Shown here: positions 34,892-43,551 of the stretch, piece by piece
Layout of the letters: each line of letters begins with the position of its first letter
Position numbering within the stretch: position 1 is the stretch's first letter
Assembly: GCA_026414975.1 (NCBI GenBank)
Contig: JAOAHZ010000001.1
Coordinates: forward strand, 62,001-126,000
DNA: 64,000 nucleotides
Origin: Bacteroidia bacterium
GTDB lineage: Bacteria; Bacteroidota; Bacteroidia; SpSt-205
Direction of reading: 5' to 3'
Translations under genes and position numbers: made by a program
The notes under the pieces: generated by a model
What the model was told of the DNA's origin: nothing
Database searches by the model: none
The model's input: the letters and a program-made list of their open reading frames with translations, nothing else

Positions 34892-35785
34892 ATGGCTATA
34901 ACTAAACCTTTGCCCCTGCAAGATGTGTATGCCTCCTCCGCTCTGAATACCGCTTCCCTGAACATTTATCACCTGGGCATGCTTATAGACCCCGACCATA
35001 TCCTGTATGTTATTTCTACGGCTCAGCACGAGCCTCTTCTCATCCGCCTTTACAAAAACCGCGACGGCATAGAGCTATCTCAGTTCGCAGAAGCAGCTTG
35101 GCAGCAAGATGACTTACTTCGTAAGCGATTTGCCCGTGGACTCGTAGTCGTAGATAGTGACCGGTGGATGGTAGTTCCCGCTGAATATGTGCCTGATGGA
35201 CAAGAGGTTCATTACCTCCGAGCTTACTATGATATCCGCGCCTCGGACACCGCCCTGCCTTATGTAGCTCACAAAGATGTACTACGCGGGAGTGGTGCAG
35301 CCTTCCTGTCCCTCTTCCCCAAAGAACTTCATGACTACTTTGAGGCACGCTCGGGCACGTTCCAGTATTGCCACATCAGCCACCGATATGTTCAGCTGAC
35401 TCGCTTTCTCATGGAAAATCACCTCAATCATCGCTCACACACGGGGGTCGTATGGCTCTTCTTAGGGACGTTTTATTACTGCCTTTTTGCTGGAGCTCAG
35501 CTTCTCTTCGTAAATCGCTTTAGTTCTGCCACCGCTGAGGATGTGCTATACTATGTCCAGGGCCTCCATAACCTCTTAGGCATATCCAAGGACCAAGTTG
35601 CTATCACTGTAGCTGGATACTCTGGACTCAAGCCTTACGTGGCGACGATTTTGTACCGATTTTTTGGTGCAGGCTACAAGGACTTAGGCAAGATATACCC
35701 TGCTCCTTCTACCCTGAGGGAAGTAGGATTAGGGGTGGAGGACGTTTTGCCGCTGACCTTGCTTGGTGCGGATACTGCGGGGTAA
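34892..35785 (+). CDS. DUF3822 family protein
   Basis: A 297-residue protein of the DUF3822 family, which in Bacteroidota is regularly encoded just upstream of rsmD, as here. It has an actin/kinase-like alternation of strands and helices but no intact ATP motif that I can see. No signal peptide or membrane helix is evident. It overlaps rsmD by about 20 nt. Its function is not known; the neighbourhood suggests ribosome or nucleic-acid work, though only by association. Confidence 0.8.
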   Translation: MAITKPLPLQDVYASSALNTASLNIYHLGMLIDPDHILYVISTAQHEPLLIRLYKNRDGIELSQFAEAAWQQDDLLRKRFARGLVVVDSDRWMVVPAEYVPDGQEVHYLRAYYDIRASDTALPYVAHKDVLRGSGAAFLSLFPKELHDYFEARSGTFQYCHISHRYVQLTRFLMENHLNHRSHTGVVWLFLGTFYYCLFAGAQLLFVNRFSSATAEDVLYYVQGLHNLLGISKDQVAITVAGYSGLKPYVATILYRFFGAGYKDLGKIYPAPSTLREVGLGVEDVLPLTLLGADTAG

Positions 35786-36299
35786 GTGGCAGGGGCGAGC
35801 CATTCCTTTTCCGGAGGGAGCCCCTACACGCCCACTTACCGAAAAAGCACGAGAAGCCCTCTTTAATATCCTGTCTCATCGATGGCGCATAGAGGGCAGC
35901 CGGGTCATAGACTTATTTGCTGGCACAGGAGCCGTGGGGTTAGAGTTTCTGTCAAGGGGAGCCACCCACGCCATATTTGTAGAAAAGGACTACCGCGCAG
36001 CTCAGGCTCTGCGCCAGCTTCTCCGAGATTGGGAGGCGCCAGCTGAACTGCATCAAGTTGATGTGATCTCTTTTCTTCGGTGCTCGCCCACCGAAGCAGA
36101 CTTCATCTTTGCAGGCCCACCCTTTCGATACTGGAAGAAAAAAGACCTTCTCACCCTAATCTTTCAGAACCGCTGGCTTCGCTCAGGAGGCTGCCTTATC
36201 TTAGAACATCCTACGTATGAGGATTACAATGAATACCCTGGTTTCTGGCGAAGCGAACGCTATGTAGCAAGCACACTGAGCTTTTTCATAGGTCTATAA
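35766..36299 (+). CDS. rsmD: RsmD-like 16S rRNA methyltransferase with altered catalytic motif
   Basis: A 177-residue Rossmann methyltransferase of the RsmD family, which methylates G966 of 16S rRNA. The N-terminus MRILRGKWQGRAIPFPEG, the segment TRPLTEKAREALFNIL, the SAM motif VIDLFAGTGAVGLEFLSRGA and VEKDYRA are all present. The catalytic (D/N)PP(Y/F) motif reads GPPF (Gly117-Phe120), so the Asp that contacts the target base amine is missing (GGC where GAC is expected). GTG at 35766 is chosen for the MRILRG start; the preceding TTG codon is an alternative. Confidence 0.82.
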   Translation: MRILRGKWQGRAIPFPEGAPTRPLTEKAREALFNILSHRWRIEGSRVIDLFAGTGAVGLEFLSRGATHAIFVEKDYRAAQALRQLLRDWEAPAELHQVDVISFLRCSPTEADFIFAGPPFRYWKKKDLLTLIFQNRWLRSGGCLILEHPTYEDYNEYPGFWRSERYVASTLSFFIGL

Positions 36300-36302
36300 A
36301 CA

Positions 36303-36350
36303 GCCTCCACAAAACAAGGAGGCGAGGAGACAGGGCCCCATCCCCTCGCC
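36303..36350. terminator. Two overlapping hairpins between convergent operons
   Basis: GCCTCC (36303-36308) can pair with GGAGGC (36318-36323). Alternatively GGCGAGG (36321-36327) can pair with CCTCGCC (36344-36350). The stems share bases and exclude each other. They fill the 77-nt gap between the convergent rsmD and surface-protein genes, so a bidirectional terminator is likely, although no long T-run follows. Confidence 0.5.
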
Positions 36351-36376
36351 CGTTGATACAAAAGGCTAGCCACTCC

Positions 36377-38518
36377 TTAAGGACAGCTCGTTCCCACGAG
36401 GATGCCTTTCACGAAGTTTAGCTGACAGGGCTGCCCATTACTCCCCATTACATTGACGACTTGGGTCAGTCCATTCTGGCCATTAGCGCGAAAAGCTCCT
36501 CCTGGACCACTAATTTCTATGAAGCCTTCCTCCACGTATATGCCTCTGTTTCCTAAGGCGCCTGGTATAGAGGGAAAGGTTCCAGGCGTAGCTCTTCCAA
36601 TAGCGATCCAACCTTCATTCACGAGTATACCACGACCATATGTAGCTACAATATGAAGTGGGGCATCAGGCATTTGGGTGGCAATCCCCACCCAACCGTT
36701 ACCTATGCCATACTGAATGCTCCCTAAACGGAAGTGATTATACATGCCCGCAATGAAAAAGCCTCCGGGTACATGATTAGGGAAGGCTGTAGGAGAAGCT
36801 GTAGGGTCTGGTGTAGGGAAGGGATCATTATTCCAAGGTCCAAAGGAAGCCTCACGGGTAAAAAAGCGATAACCGTTATAAAACCGGACACTGTACTGAT
36901 TAGACAGGACTGAGCGCAGCGGCGAGATCGGCCGGCTGCCTAAAGGGCCTGGGTCATCCCCGATTTGATAAGAGCCCGGGTGAGTAGTAGAGACGTATTT
37001 ACCGAGAGCTACAGCACCCGTGGCTGTGGCTTGGCTGGCAACTCCTGCTACGAAGGTTAGGGTCCCCGAAGCCCGTACATTCAAACCAACAGCGAAAGAG
37101 GCATACCCTATGTTCTCTGGATTAGCATGGTCGTCCTGATTAGGGGCGAACGGATCATCGGGTCTCGGGTTTATGCCCACAGCTCTCCAAGCAGAGCGTT
37201 CAGGCAGCCAGATTAGGCGATTACCTGCTCCACGAGGCAAACCTGGGATACTAGGGTAAGGAGGACCGCCGGCTAGGGGAGCGTAGATAGGTCCGGATGC
37301 CACCAGATGTCCATCCTCTTGATAGAAATGCCCCTTAGCAACGAGAGCAAAACGCTGCTCTGCTGCTGGTATGGCCGTGGGAGAGGCTATTACATTAGCA
37401 GCGGGCAAAAGTGCATTAGGATTATAGGCTAATACACCAGCGGAGAAAGAAGAGGAGACTGTACCGATGTACGGCGTAGCGTCTCCTACCGCTCCCCACA
37501 CTCCTATAGCTCGCCCAGTAGCATTTTCGGCGATGCCTCTTAGAGCCACATTGCTACCTGGATGATCAGGACTAGTTGTACTACCCACACCAATCAAAAA
37601 GTTGGCGCTACCGAGCGTACTAACTTCAATCCCGTGGGCGGTTTGGCCAGCATTATTTAGAGCCGAGGCGAAAAGATTAGCACTTAGATTAGTTGCACCT
37701 ACTGCCAGCACATTCACTTGCAGGCCTCCATTGTTACCCCCCTGAATATGTACTTGCTTAGCGGGTGCTGCGGTTCCAATACCTACTAAGCCTGTATTCA
37801 AAACCCGAATGCGCTCTGAGTTATTCGTACGAATCACCAAATCCACATTATCAATCGTTCCAAGAAAGTTGTTGTTCGGATTCGTACCACTATTCCCAGT
37901 AATCAGCCATGCATTGTTAGGAGCAGGAGAGGCTATTACCCACTGATTCAACGCTGCATCCCACTGAAGAAAATCCCCAGAGTTCTGACCCCGAATCTCC
38001 CCTAAAACACCTTGAGGATCAGCCCCAACCAGCCTCGTGGGTGGAGATAAAGGATTCAAAGCTCGTATGCGAGCTTCACCTGCTACATCCAATAGGTGCG
38101 TAGGCGTTGCTGTTCCAATACCTACCAAGCCAGTGTTTGAGACCCGTATCCGCTCTGAGTTATTCGTACGAATCACCAAATCCACATTATCAATCGTTCC
38201 GAGAAAGTTATTGTTCGGATTCGTACCACTATTCCCAATAATCAGCCATGCATTGTTAGGAGCAGGAGAGGCTATTACCCACTGATTCAGCACTGCATCC
38301 CACTGAAGAAAATCCCCAGAGTTCTGACCCCGAATCTCCCCTAAAACACCTTGCGGGTTAGCTCCAACTAATCGTAGGGGTGGAGCCAGAGGGTTCAAGG
38401 TTCTTATGCGAGCTTCACCCGCTACATCTAACTTGTGTGTAGGTGTGGTCGTCCCAATACCTACCTGAGCCAGCAGAGAACTAATCGCAAAGCATCCTAT
38501 TATTAGTCGCTGAGTCAT
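36377..38518 (-). CDS. Secreted repeat protein, tail-fibre-like
   Basis: A 713-residue exported protein (signal peptide about 1-18). Residues 19-131 and 132-244 are two copies of a 113-residue unit beginning VGIGTxTPTHxLDVAGEARIR, and a third partial unit begins at 245. This VGIGT-xx-P-x-LDV motif is common in large Bacteroidota surface proteins and resembles phage-tail-fibre head regions. The rest is Gly/Ala/Pro-rich with beta character. No canonical sorting tail is clear; the end GQPCQLNFVKGILVGTSCP has two cysteines. It is the last gene of the rhomboid operon. Probable adhesin or cell-surface structural protein. Confidence 0.72.
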   Translation of the reverse strand: MTQRLIIGCFAISSLLAQVGIGTTTPTHKLDVAGEARIRTLNPLAPPLRLVGANPQGVLGEIRGQNSGDFLQWDAVLNQWVIASPAPNNAWLIIGNSGTNPNNNFLGTIDNVDLVIRTNNSERIRVSNTGLVGIGTATPTHLLDVAGEARIRALNPLSPPTRLVGADPQGVLGEIRGQNSGDFLQWDAALNQWVIASPAPNNAWLITGNSGTNPNNNFLGTIDNVDLVIRTNNSERIRVLNTGLVGIGTAAPAKQVHIQGGNNGGLQVNVLAVGATNLSANLFASALNNAGQTAHGIEVSTLGSANFLIGVGSTTSPDHPGSNVALRGIAENATGRAIGVWGAVGDATPYIGTVSSSFSAGVLAYNPNALLPAANVIASPTAIPAAEQRFALVAKGHFYQEDGHLVASGPIYAPLAGGPPYPSIPGLPRGAGNRLIWLPERSAWRAVGINPRPDDPFAPNQDDHANPENIGYASFAVGLNVRASGTLTFVAGVASQATATGAVALGKYVSTTHPGSYQIGDDPGPLGSRPISPLRSVLSNQYSVRFYNGYRFFTREASFGPWNNDPFPTPDPTASPTAFPNHVPGGFFIAGMYNHFRLGSIQYGIGNGWVGIATQMPDAPLHIVATYGRGILVNEGWIAIGRATPGTFPSIPGALGNRGIYVEEGFIEISGPGGAFRANGQNGLTQVVNVMGSNGQPCQLNFVKGILVGTSCP
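37787..38464 (-). repeat. Tandem 339-bp duplication inside the surface-protein gene
   Basis: Two adjacent in-frame units (38126-38464 and 37787-38125) encode 113 residues each with 9 differences by my count. Long stretches of DNA are identical, for example the run starting at 37814 and again at 38153, exactly 339 nt apart. Confidence 0.85.
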
Positions 38519-38539
38519 ATCATGCGTAGATTGGGTTCT

Positions 38540-39787
38540 CTATCGGATTACAGTTACAGTTCCAGCTCTTTCAGTAGAACGGCCATCCCGCAAGTACCCC
38601 GTGACTACGAACACATACGCATCTTCAGGCACCGTTTCACCTTTTTGAGTGAGGCCGTTCCACCGAATAGGTCCCTCTCCTACCTGTTCTCCCTGCCAGA
38701 TAAGAAGACCCCAACGGTCATATATTCGCAACCGTACTCGCTCAAAGCCACGATAATATATCAGGAACTCATCGTTGCTTCCATCTCCGTTGGGAGAGAA
38801 TACATTCGGGACGTAGATAACAAAGGGCTGTCTCGTACGAGCCAAAGCAAAGTTGGGAGACGAGAAGTTAGTCCAGCCCGAGGCTTCCATGTAAGCACTC
38901 TGAGCCATTCCCGTTTGAGGAATACCAGCGCTTCGGTTTATGACGGTCGGCATTGCCTCCCAGCGAGCTGCAGGTATTTCCCAGTGAGAGAGGGTATCCT
39001 TATAGGTATCATTAGCCTCATCGTACCAGATGCGAAGGGTAAGGGGATCATTACCAGCCGATCGCTCTACAATATGGTAAAAGAACTCGTTTGCTTCATC
39101 TATAGGCGAGAGGACCGAGGTACGGTCATATCCCTCTGTAGTAGGATCCACATTAGCAAACCGGACGAGGAAGGTATGGGGAGCGCCAGAGGGTGTGATT
39201 TCTACAGGGCGATATCGGAAAGGCCCGAGCTGGCGGTCGCCAACAGGAAACAAATAACTGGCAGAACGGTCCGTACGTCGGCCAAGCCGACCACCCCCCG
39301 TACTACTCACAAATCCACTGGTGCGAGTAATGGCGGCGGGATCTACATTCTCCACCATCATCGTTTGAGCATTCGTTCTTAGCTCGCAATCATTCAGGAC
39401 CAAAAGATTTTGTATCCGTCCATCTGCTCCCACCATTTCCTTTATGTCGCCTCCGTTATTGAAGAGAGCGAGGCTATTGTAGAAAGTAGGGGTTGGCCCT
39501 ATCAATCGTTGATAACCTCCAACCAGATACAACCATCCTGTACGAGGAGTTACAAAACCATCCCCCTGAGAGGAATTAATCCAGTCGCCAGTAAGCCAGA
39601 CGACTCCTCCGTCATTTTCTATGATACCCGTACCATCCACTTGGAGGTCGCCTGGCGGGGCACCTATGACCGCCAAGGTGTCTTGATTAGAGACAAAGAC
39701 CACTTCGTCTCGGACATACATCTCTTGACCTTGTAGCTCGCCTACAAACATCCACAACAAGCCAAGCAAAGCCAGCTTTATTCGCAT
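38540..39787 (-). CDS. Secreted protein with type B (gliding-motility-type) sorting tail
   Basis: A 415-residue exported protein with a signal peptide (about 1-20, ending LQGQ). The last 90 residues (from FVIYVPNVFSPNGDGSNDEF) are the gliding-motility-associated C-terminal domain, also called the type B T9SS signal. PNVFSPNGDGxND, RIYDRWG and the closing GTVTVIR strand are diagnostic. The N-terminal body is beta-rich and unrecognised. It overlaps the DNA glycosylase gene by 10 nt. It is probably delivered to the cell surface or released by T9SS. Confidence 0.85.
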   Translation of the reverse strand: MRIKLALLGLLWMFVGELQGQEMYVRDEVVFVSNQDTLAVIGAPPGDLQVDGTGIIENDGGVVWLTGDWINSSQGDGFVTPRTGWLYLVGGYQRLIGPTPTFYNSLALFNNGGDIKEMVGADGRIQNLLVLNDCELRTNAQTMMVENVDPAAITRTSGFVSSTGGGRLGRRTDRSASYLFPVGDRQLGPFRYRPVEITPSGAPHTFLVRFANVDPTTEGYDRTSVLSPIDEANEFFYHIVERSAGNDPLTLRIWYDEANDTYKDTLSHWEIPAARWEAMPTVINRSAGIPQTGMAQSAYMEASGWTNFSSPNFALARTRQPFVIYVPNVFSPNGDGSNDEFLIYYRGFERVRLRIYDRWGLLIWQGEQVGEGPIRWNGLTQKGETVPEDAYVFVVTGYLRDGRSTERAGTVTVIR

Positions 39788-40431
39788 ACCCTTTCGGCAA
39801 AGGTAATACTTTTTCTGGAGTTATGACTAACAAATGTACTTGGCTCAATCCAGTATCGCCATGGCTGGTGGGCATCCGGACCGGCATACTCTACACCAAT
39901 CCGCTTTCCCTGAGCAACAGAGGGTGGGATGTAACCATCTTCATAAAGAAAAAGATTCGGGTGAGTGAGAGCATGTTGCCCCGACCACTCCAGGGGTATG
40001 CCCAGCGCAGCACAGAGAGAACCAGGGCCCACGGTTAGACGATGAATCGGTGCCCCCCTACGCCTTCGACTCATGAGGTCTATGCCCCACAAGGGCTCTC
40101 CCGAACGAATAAGCACGGCACATGGCTCCCCTTCTCTACCTGTGACGAAGTTGAGCATATGATGAATACCATAGCATTTGTATATGTAAAGGGTGCCTCC
40201 CTGTTTGAACATTGGCTCGGTTCGTTTAGTACGGCGTCCTCCATACGCATGACAAGCGCGGTCCAGTTCGCCAGCGTAGGCTTCCGTTTCGGTGATCCGC
40301 ACGGCGGTTTCACCCTCTGGTAAGCGTGTGACAATGATCTTTCCCAAGAGAGCTTTTGCCACCGTCCATACATCCCGTAGAAACAAAGACTGAAATAGCG
40401 GAGTCCACCTATCCTGCTCCTGCGTCATCAT
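39778..40431 (-). CDS. mpg: DNA-3-methyladenine glycosylase (AAG/Mpg family)
   Basis: A 217-residue base-excision repair enzyme that removes alkylated purines. Family motifs include ITETEAYAGELDRACHAYGG (about 47-66) with the catalytic Glu of TEAY, RTEPMF, GTLYIYKCYGIHHMLN and LTVGPGSLCAALGI. The ATG overlaps the rhomboid stop (ATGATGA), so it is in the same operon as two surface proteins, an odd functional mixture. Confidence 0.9.
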   Translation of the reverse strand: MMTQEQDRWTPLFQSLFLRDVWTVAKALLGKIIVTRLPEGETAVRITETEAYAGELDRACHAYGGRRTKRTEPMFKQGGTLYIYKCYGIHHMLNFVTGREGEPCAVLIRSGEPLWGIDLMSRRRRGAPIHRLTVGPGSLCAALGIPLEWSGQHALTHPNLFLYEDGYIPPSVAQGKRIGVEYAGPDAHQPWRYWIEPSTFVSHNSRKSITFAERVCE

Positions 40432-40985
40432 TGGGTATAGAGAGCGAGGGCAAAAATTATACCAGAAGCCGCTCCGCCCAAGTGAGCCCAGTGATTGACA
40501 TAACCTTGTCCTCGCCGAGCTTCATATACGCTATACCCCAGATACAGTAGCGCAAAAAGCCACGCCGGCAGGGGCAAAAACCAGACCAGAAGGGTGGCTT
40601 TGGGATAAAGCACGATAAAGCTGAAAACCACTGCATTCACGACACCCGATAAGCCAATGCTCAGATGATGGGGATTGTCTTTGTAGCGAAAGTAGGTGGC
40701 CGCTCCACTTCCTGCAGCTCCGACAAGCAGAAGCCCCGCATACAACGGGCGCCCGTAATAAAGCTCCATCTGCCGTCCAAAAGAATAAAAGACGAGTCCG
40801 TTGAGAAGTAGATGAAAGAGGTCTGCATGGAAAAAGGGACTAGTGATGAAGCGATACCATTCTCCTTGCGTTCGCACAAGGTAAGGAGAGAGTCCCCAGT
40901 GACTCCACCGAACTTGGGGATGGCTTATCCACGCCCATGTAGAAGTCAAGATAGAAATACCTAAGACTAGCTCTGTCAGGCTCAC
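40428..40985 (-). CDS. Rhomboid-family intramembrane serine protease
   Basis: A 185-residue six-helix protease that cuts substrates within the membrane. The catalytic Ser is in IGLSGVVNA and the His in VNHWAHLGGAASG; the HADLFHLLLN segment is the conserved helix-2 His/Asn region. The GTG at 40985 lies 4 nt from a perfect TATTTTTG box, which confirms this start. It heads the minus-strand operon down to 36377. Surface proteins encoded downstream could be substrates, but that is a guess. Confidence 0.88.
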   Translation of the reverse strand: MSLTELVLGISILTSTWAWISHPQVRWSHWGLSPYLVRTQGEWYRFITSPFFHADLFHLLLNGLVFYSFGRQMELYYGRPLYAGLLLVGAAGSGAATYFRYKDNPHHLSIGLSGVVNAVVFSFIVLYPKATLLVWFLPLPAWLFALLYLGYSVYEARRGQGYVNHWAHLGGAASGIIFALALYTQ

Positions 40986-40989
40986 GCAG

Positions 40990-40997
40990 CAAAAATA
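40990..40997 (-). promoter_or_regulatory. -7 promoter box of the rhomboid operon
   Basis: Minus-strand TATTTTTG, then CTGC, then GTG at 40985. It is a perfect box with 4-nt spacing before a GTG. Confidence 0.75.
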
Positions 40998-41029
40998 GGC
41001 GGCTTCTGCTGGATGAGAACAAGTTTTTC

Positions 41030-41037
41030 TATTTTCG
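41030..41037 (+). promoter_or_regulatory. Possible -7 box of the DUF2795 gene
   Basis: TATTTTCG (one mismatch), 8 nt before the ATG at 41046, predicting a leader of a few nt. Confidence 0.5.
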
Positions 41038-41045
41038 CGGGCGGT

Positions 41046-41267
41046 ATGTACTGGACGCTGGAACTTGCTTCCTATTTAGAGGATGCACCTTGGCCAGCTA
41101 CTCGTAATGAGCTTATAGACTATGCAGAGCGTACCGGTGCTCCCTTAGAAGTACTGGAAAACCTACGAGAGCTCCCTGACGATGACTCTATCTACGAGTC
41201 TATGGAGGATATTTGGCCCGATTACCCTTCCAGAGATGAATTTCTCTTTGAAGAAGAGGAGGAATAA
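41046..41267 (+). CDS. DUF2795 family small acidic protein
   Basis: A 73-residue very acidic protein. MYWTLELASYLEDAPWPAT followed by NELIDYAERTGAPLEVLENL matches the small DUF2795 proteins widely conserved in Bacteroidota, which end in an acidic tail (FLFEEEEE here). The ATG at 41046 is preferred to one at 41013, because the extra 11 residues are absent from the family and a -7 box lies between them. Function is unknown. It precedes the Fe-S oxidoreductase pair by 25 nt. Confidence 0.82.
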   Translation: MYWTLELASYLEDAPWPATRNELIDYAERTGAPLEVLENLRELPDDDSIYESMEDIWPDYPSRDEFLFEEEEE

Positions 41268-41292
41268 ACCCTGAAAATCGTTCCTTTATTGG

Positions 41293-42600
41293 ATGGCTCA
41301 AATCGTGTTTGCACTCGTACTTGTAGGGGCGATTACTCTTTTTGCGTACCATGTTCGTCTACTGCGCCGTACCATTCTAATGGGACGCGATGTCAAGCTC
41401 CCTGGATCCCGTAGCGAGCGATGGTGGCAAATGGTACGCGTGGCTATCCTACAACAAAAAATGATGGACAAACCTGTGGCTTCGGCCGCCCACTGGGTCA
41501 TCTACATTGGTTTCCTTGTCATCAACATAGAGGTCGTAGAAATAATCTTAGATGGGCTCACGGGAGAGCATAGGGTCTTAGCTCCTTTCCTTGGAGGCCT
41601 ATATGACGCTATGACAGTCGGAGCTGAATTATTCTTAGCTCTGGTCTTTATAGCGGCCGTTGTCTTTTTGTGGCGGCGCAATGTCCAGAAAGTGCCTCGC
41701 TTTCATACCGCAGAAATGCGAGGATGGCCGCCCTTGGACGCCAACATCATCCTGTGGACAGAAATTGGTCTTGTTGTGGCCCTTCTTATTATGAATGCTG
41801 CGGACCAGCTGCTTCAAGCCCGCCAAATAGAACCTTATGCCGTCGTAGGAACCTTTCCAGTGAGCCGATGGCTAACCCCCTTTCTGAGCTCCTTTTCAGA
41901 TGAGAGTTTGATTTGGATTGAGCGTGTCGCCTGGTGGGCCCACATTCTGGGCATATTGGCTTTTTTAAACTACATTCCCTTTTCCAAGCACCTTCATATC
42001 TTTTTGTCTTTCCCAAACACTTACTATGCCCCCATACAGCCGGCGGCTCAATCAGACCCCCTGCCTCAAGTAACTTCGGTGGTCAAAGAAGCTCTCGGCA
42101 TGCCTGTGGAAAATGGCACGTCAGAAAGCAGCCCCTCCATCCTCGGTGCTAAAGACGTGACAGACTTGACCTGGAAGAATCTTTTAGATGCCTACACCTG
42201 CACAGAATGTGGGCGGTGTACGGCCGTTTGTCCAGCCCATCTGACCGGGAAAAAGCTCTCTCCTCGGAAAATCATGATGGACACTCGCGATCGGCTTGAG
42301 GAGATCAAGCGAGCCTTACACCGAAACGGCAAGTGGGAGCCCGATAATCGTTCTCTCTTAGGCGATTACATTTCGGCTGAGGAGATTTGGGCTTGCACAA
42401 CCTGTAACGCCTGTGTGAGGGCTTGCCCAGTTCTCATCAATCCCGTCTCCATTATCACTCAACTTCGTCAATACCTCGTTATGGAAGCCTCCCAGGCATC
42501 GGAGAGTATCAACGTGCTGTTTGTGAACTTAGAAAACAATGGCTCGCCATGGGCCTTACCGGCCTCTGACCGAGCTAAGTGGGCTGAAAATCTCATCTGA
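41293..42600 (+). CDS. Membrane Fe-S oxidoreductase with NarI-like cytochrome b domain and two [4Fe-4S] clusters
   Basis: A 435-residue protein. Five or six hydrophobic helices lie between residues 1 and 245 and resemble the NarI-like quinone/haem module. A ferredoxin-type domain follows with two cluster motifs, CTECGRCTAVCP (about 300-311) and CTTCNACVRACP (about 367-378). The next gene encodes two CCG domains. Together the pair reproduces the parts of the single-chain EtfD-type ETF:menaquinone oxidoreductase, which passes electrons from acyl-CoA dehydrogenases to quinone. Other heterodisulfide-reductase-like roles are possible. The stop is 2 nt before the next ATG. Confidence 0.78.
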   Translation: MAQIVFALVLVGAITLFAYHVRLLRRTILMGRDVKLPGSRSERWWQMVRVAILQQKMMDKPVASAAHWVIYIGFLVINIEVVEIILDGLTGEHRVLAPFLGGLYDAMTVGAELFLALVFIAAVVFLWRRNVQKVPRFHTAEMRGWPPLDANIILWTEIGLVVALLIMNAADQLLQARQIEPYAVVGTFPVSRWLTPFLSSFSDESLIWIERVAWWAHILGILAFLNYIPFSKHLHIFLSFPNTYYAPIQPAAQSDPLPQVTSVVKEALGMPVENGTSESSPSILGAKDVTDLTWKNLLDAYTCTECGRCTAVCPAHLTGKKLSPRKIMMDTRDRLEEIKRALHRNGKWEPDNRSLLGDYISAEEIWACTTCNACVRACPVLINPVSIITQLRQYLVMEASQASESINVLFVNLENNGSPWALPASDRAKWAENLI

Positions 42601-42602
42601 AC

Positions 42603-43382
42603 ATGGCTGGAAAGACTTTAGCCGCATGGAGCGCCTCGGGAGAGAAACCCGAGATACTCTACTGGGTAGGCTGTGCTGCCAGCTATGACGATAGAGCTCA
42701 AAAGGTAGCCCGAGCTTTTGTCAAGCTCTTGGATGCCGCTGGCGTGAAATGGGGGATTCTGGGGACTGAGGAAACTTGTACAGGAGACCCTGCCAAACGA
42801 GCTGGGAATGACTTTCTCTTCCAAATGCTGGCCCTTCAAAATATCCAGACCCTAAAATCCTATGAAGTACAAGAGATCGTGGCCACCTGTCCCCACTGTT
42901 TCAATACGCTCAAAAATGAATACCCCCAGCTTGGAGGCTCCTTTCGAGTTTGGCATCACAGTCAATATATCCTCCATCTTCTCCAAACCGAACGGCTAAA
43001 ACTCCCTCAAAACGGAGCGATGGATGGCATTACCGTCTTTCACGACCCTTGTTACCTTGGACGGGGCAATGGGGAGTACGATGCCCCCCGTTTTATTCTA
43101 CGCCGAGCAGGCGTTCAACTCCGAGAGCCCGAGAGGCACCGAGACTTCGCCTTATGCTGCGGAGCGGGCGGCGCCCAAATGTTCAAGGAACCCGAGCCTG
43201 GGCACAAAGACATCAACATAGAACGCACCGAGGAGCTATTGCGTCTATCTCCTGCGCGCATTGCTGTGGGCTGTCCCTTCTGCATGACGATGCTCACTGA
43301 CGGCGTGAAACACGCAGGCAAACAGGCAGAAGTTCGTGTATTGGACCTTGTAGAAATACTGGCAGAACGATTAGGCTTATAG
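42603..43382 (+). CDS. (Fe-S)-binding CCG-domain protein (HdrB-like)
   Basis: A 259-residue soluble subunit with two cysteine-rich CCG domains. The first has VGCAAS, ETCTGDPA and TCPHC, lacking the usual double Cys. The second is complete: DPCYLG, LCCGAGG and GCPFC. Such domains bind unusual Fe-S clusters in heterodisulfide reductase B, LutA/GlpC and EtfD-like proteins. It is translated directly after the membrane subunit and should sit on its cytoplasmic face as the electron-entry point. Confidence 0.82.
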   Translation: MAGKTLAAWSASGEKPEILYWVGCAASYDDRAQKVARAFVKLLDAAGVKWGILGTEETCTGDPAKRAGNDFLFQMLALQNIQTLKSYEVQEIVATCPHCFNTLKNEYPQLGGSFRVWHHSQYILHLLQTERLKLPQNGAMDGITVFHDPCYLGRGNGEYDAPRFILRRAGVQLREPERHRDFALCCGAGGAQMFKEPEPGHKDINIERTEELLRLSPARIAVGCPFCMTMLTDGVKHAGKQAEVRVLDLVEILAERLGL

Positions 43383-43539
43383 ACGCGTCCGCCTTCAAGC
43401 TCCCCCATAGGTGGATAGGGCTTACTCGCTAAGCCAAACCTCCTCAGACGGTCCCGAGTGGAATGTTTATGAAAGAACTCCAGTAAAGAGCAAGCCATTG
43501 CCAGTCCGCCATAAAAGCTGTGGGCAAATGGCTTTTTGT

Positions 43540-43547
43540 TAGCTTTG
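43540..43547 (+). promoter_or_regulatory. -7 promoter box of the acyl-CoA dehydrogenase
   Basis: TAGCTTTG, then CTGT, then ATG at 43552. It is a perfect box with 4-nt spacing, in the 169-nt gap after the Fe-S pair. Confidence 0.75.
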
Positions 43548-43551
43548 CTGT

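Noticed and set aside
36303-36350. Attenuator or riboswitch reading of the two exclusive hairpins
   Set aside because: They lie between convergent gene ends, not in a leader, so a bidirectional terminator explains them better.
43383-43539. Minus-strand frame starting MACSLLEFFHKH near 43498 as a small gene
   Set aside because: It runs mostly antisense inside the CCG-domain gene and has no promoter box at the start-codon spacing used elsewhere.
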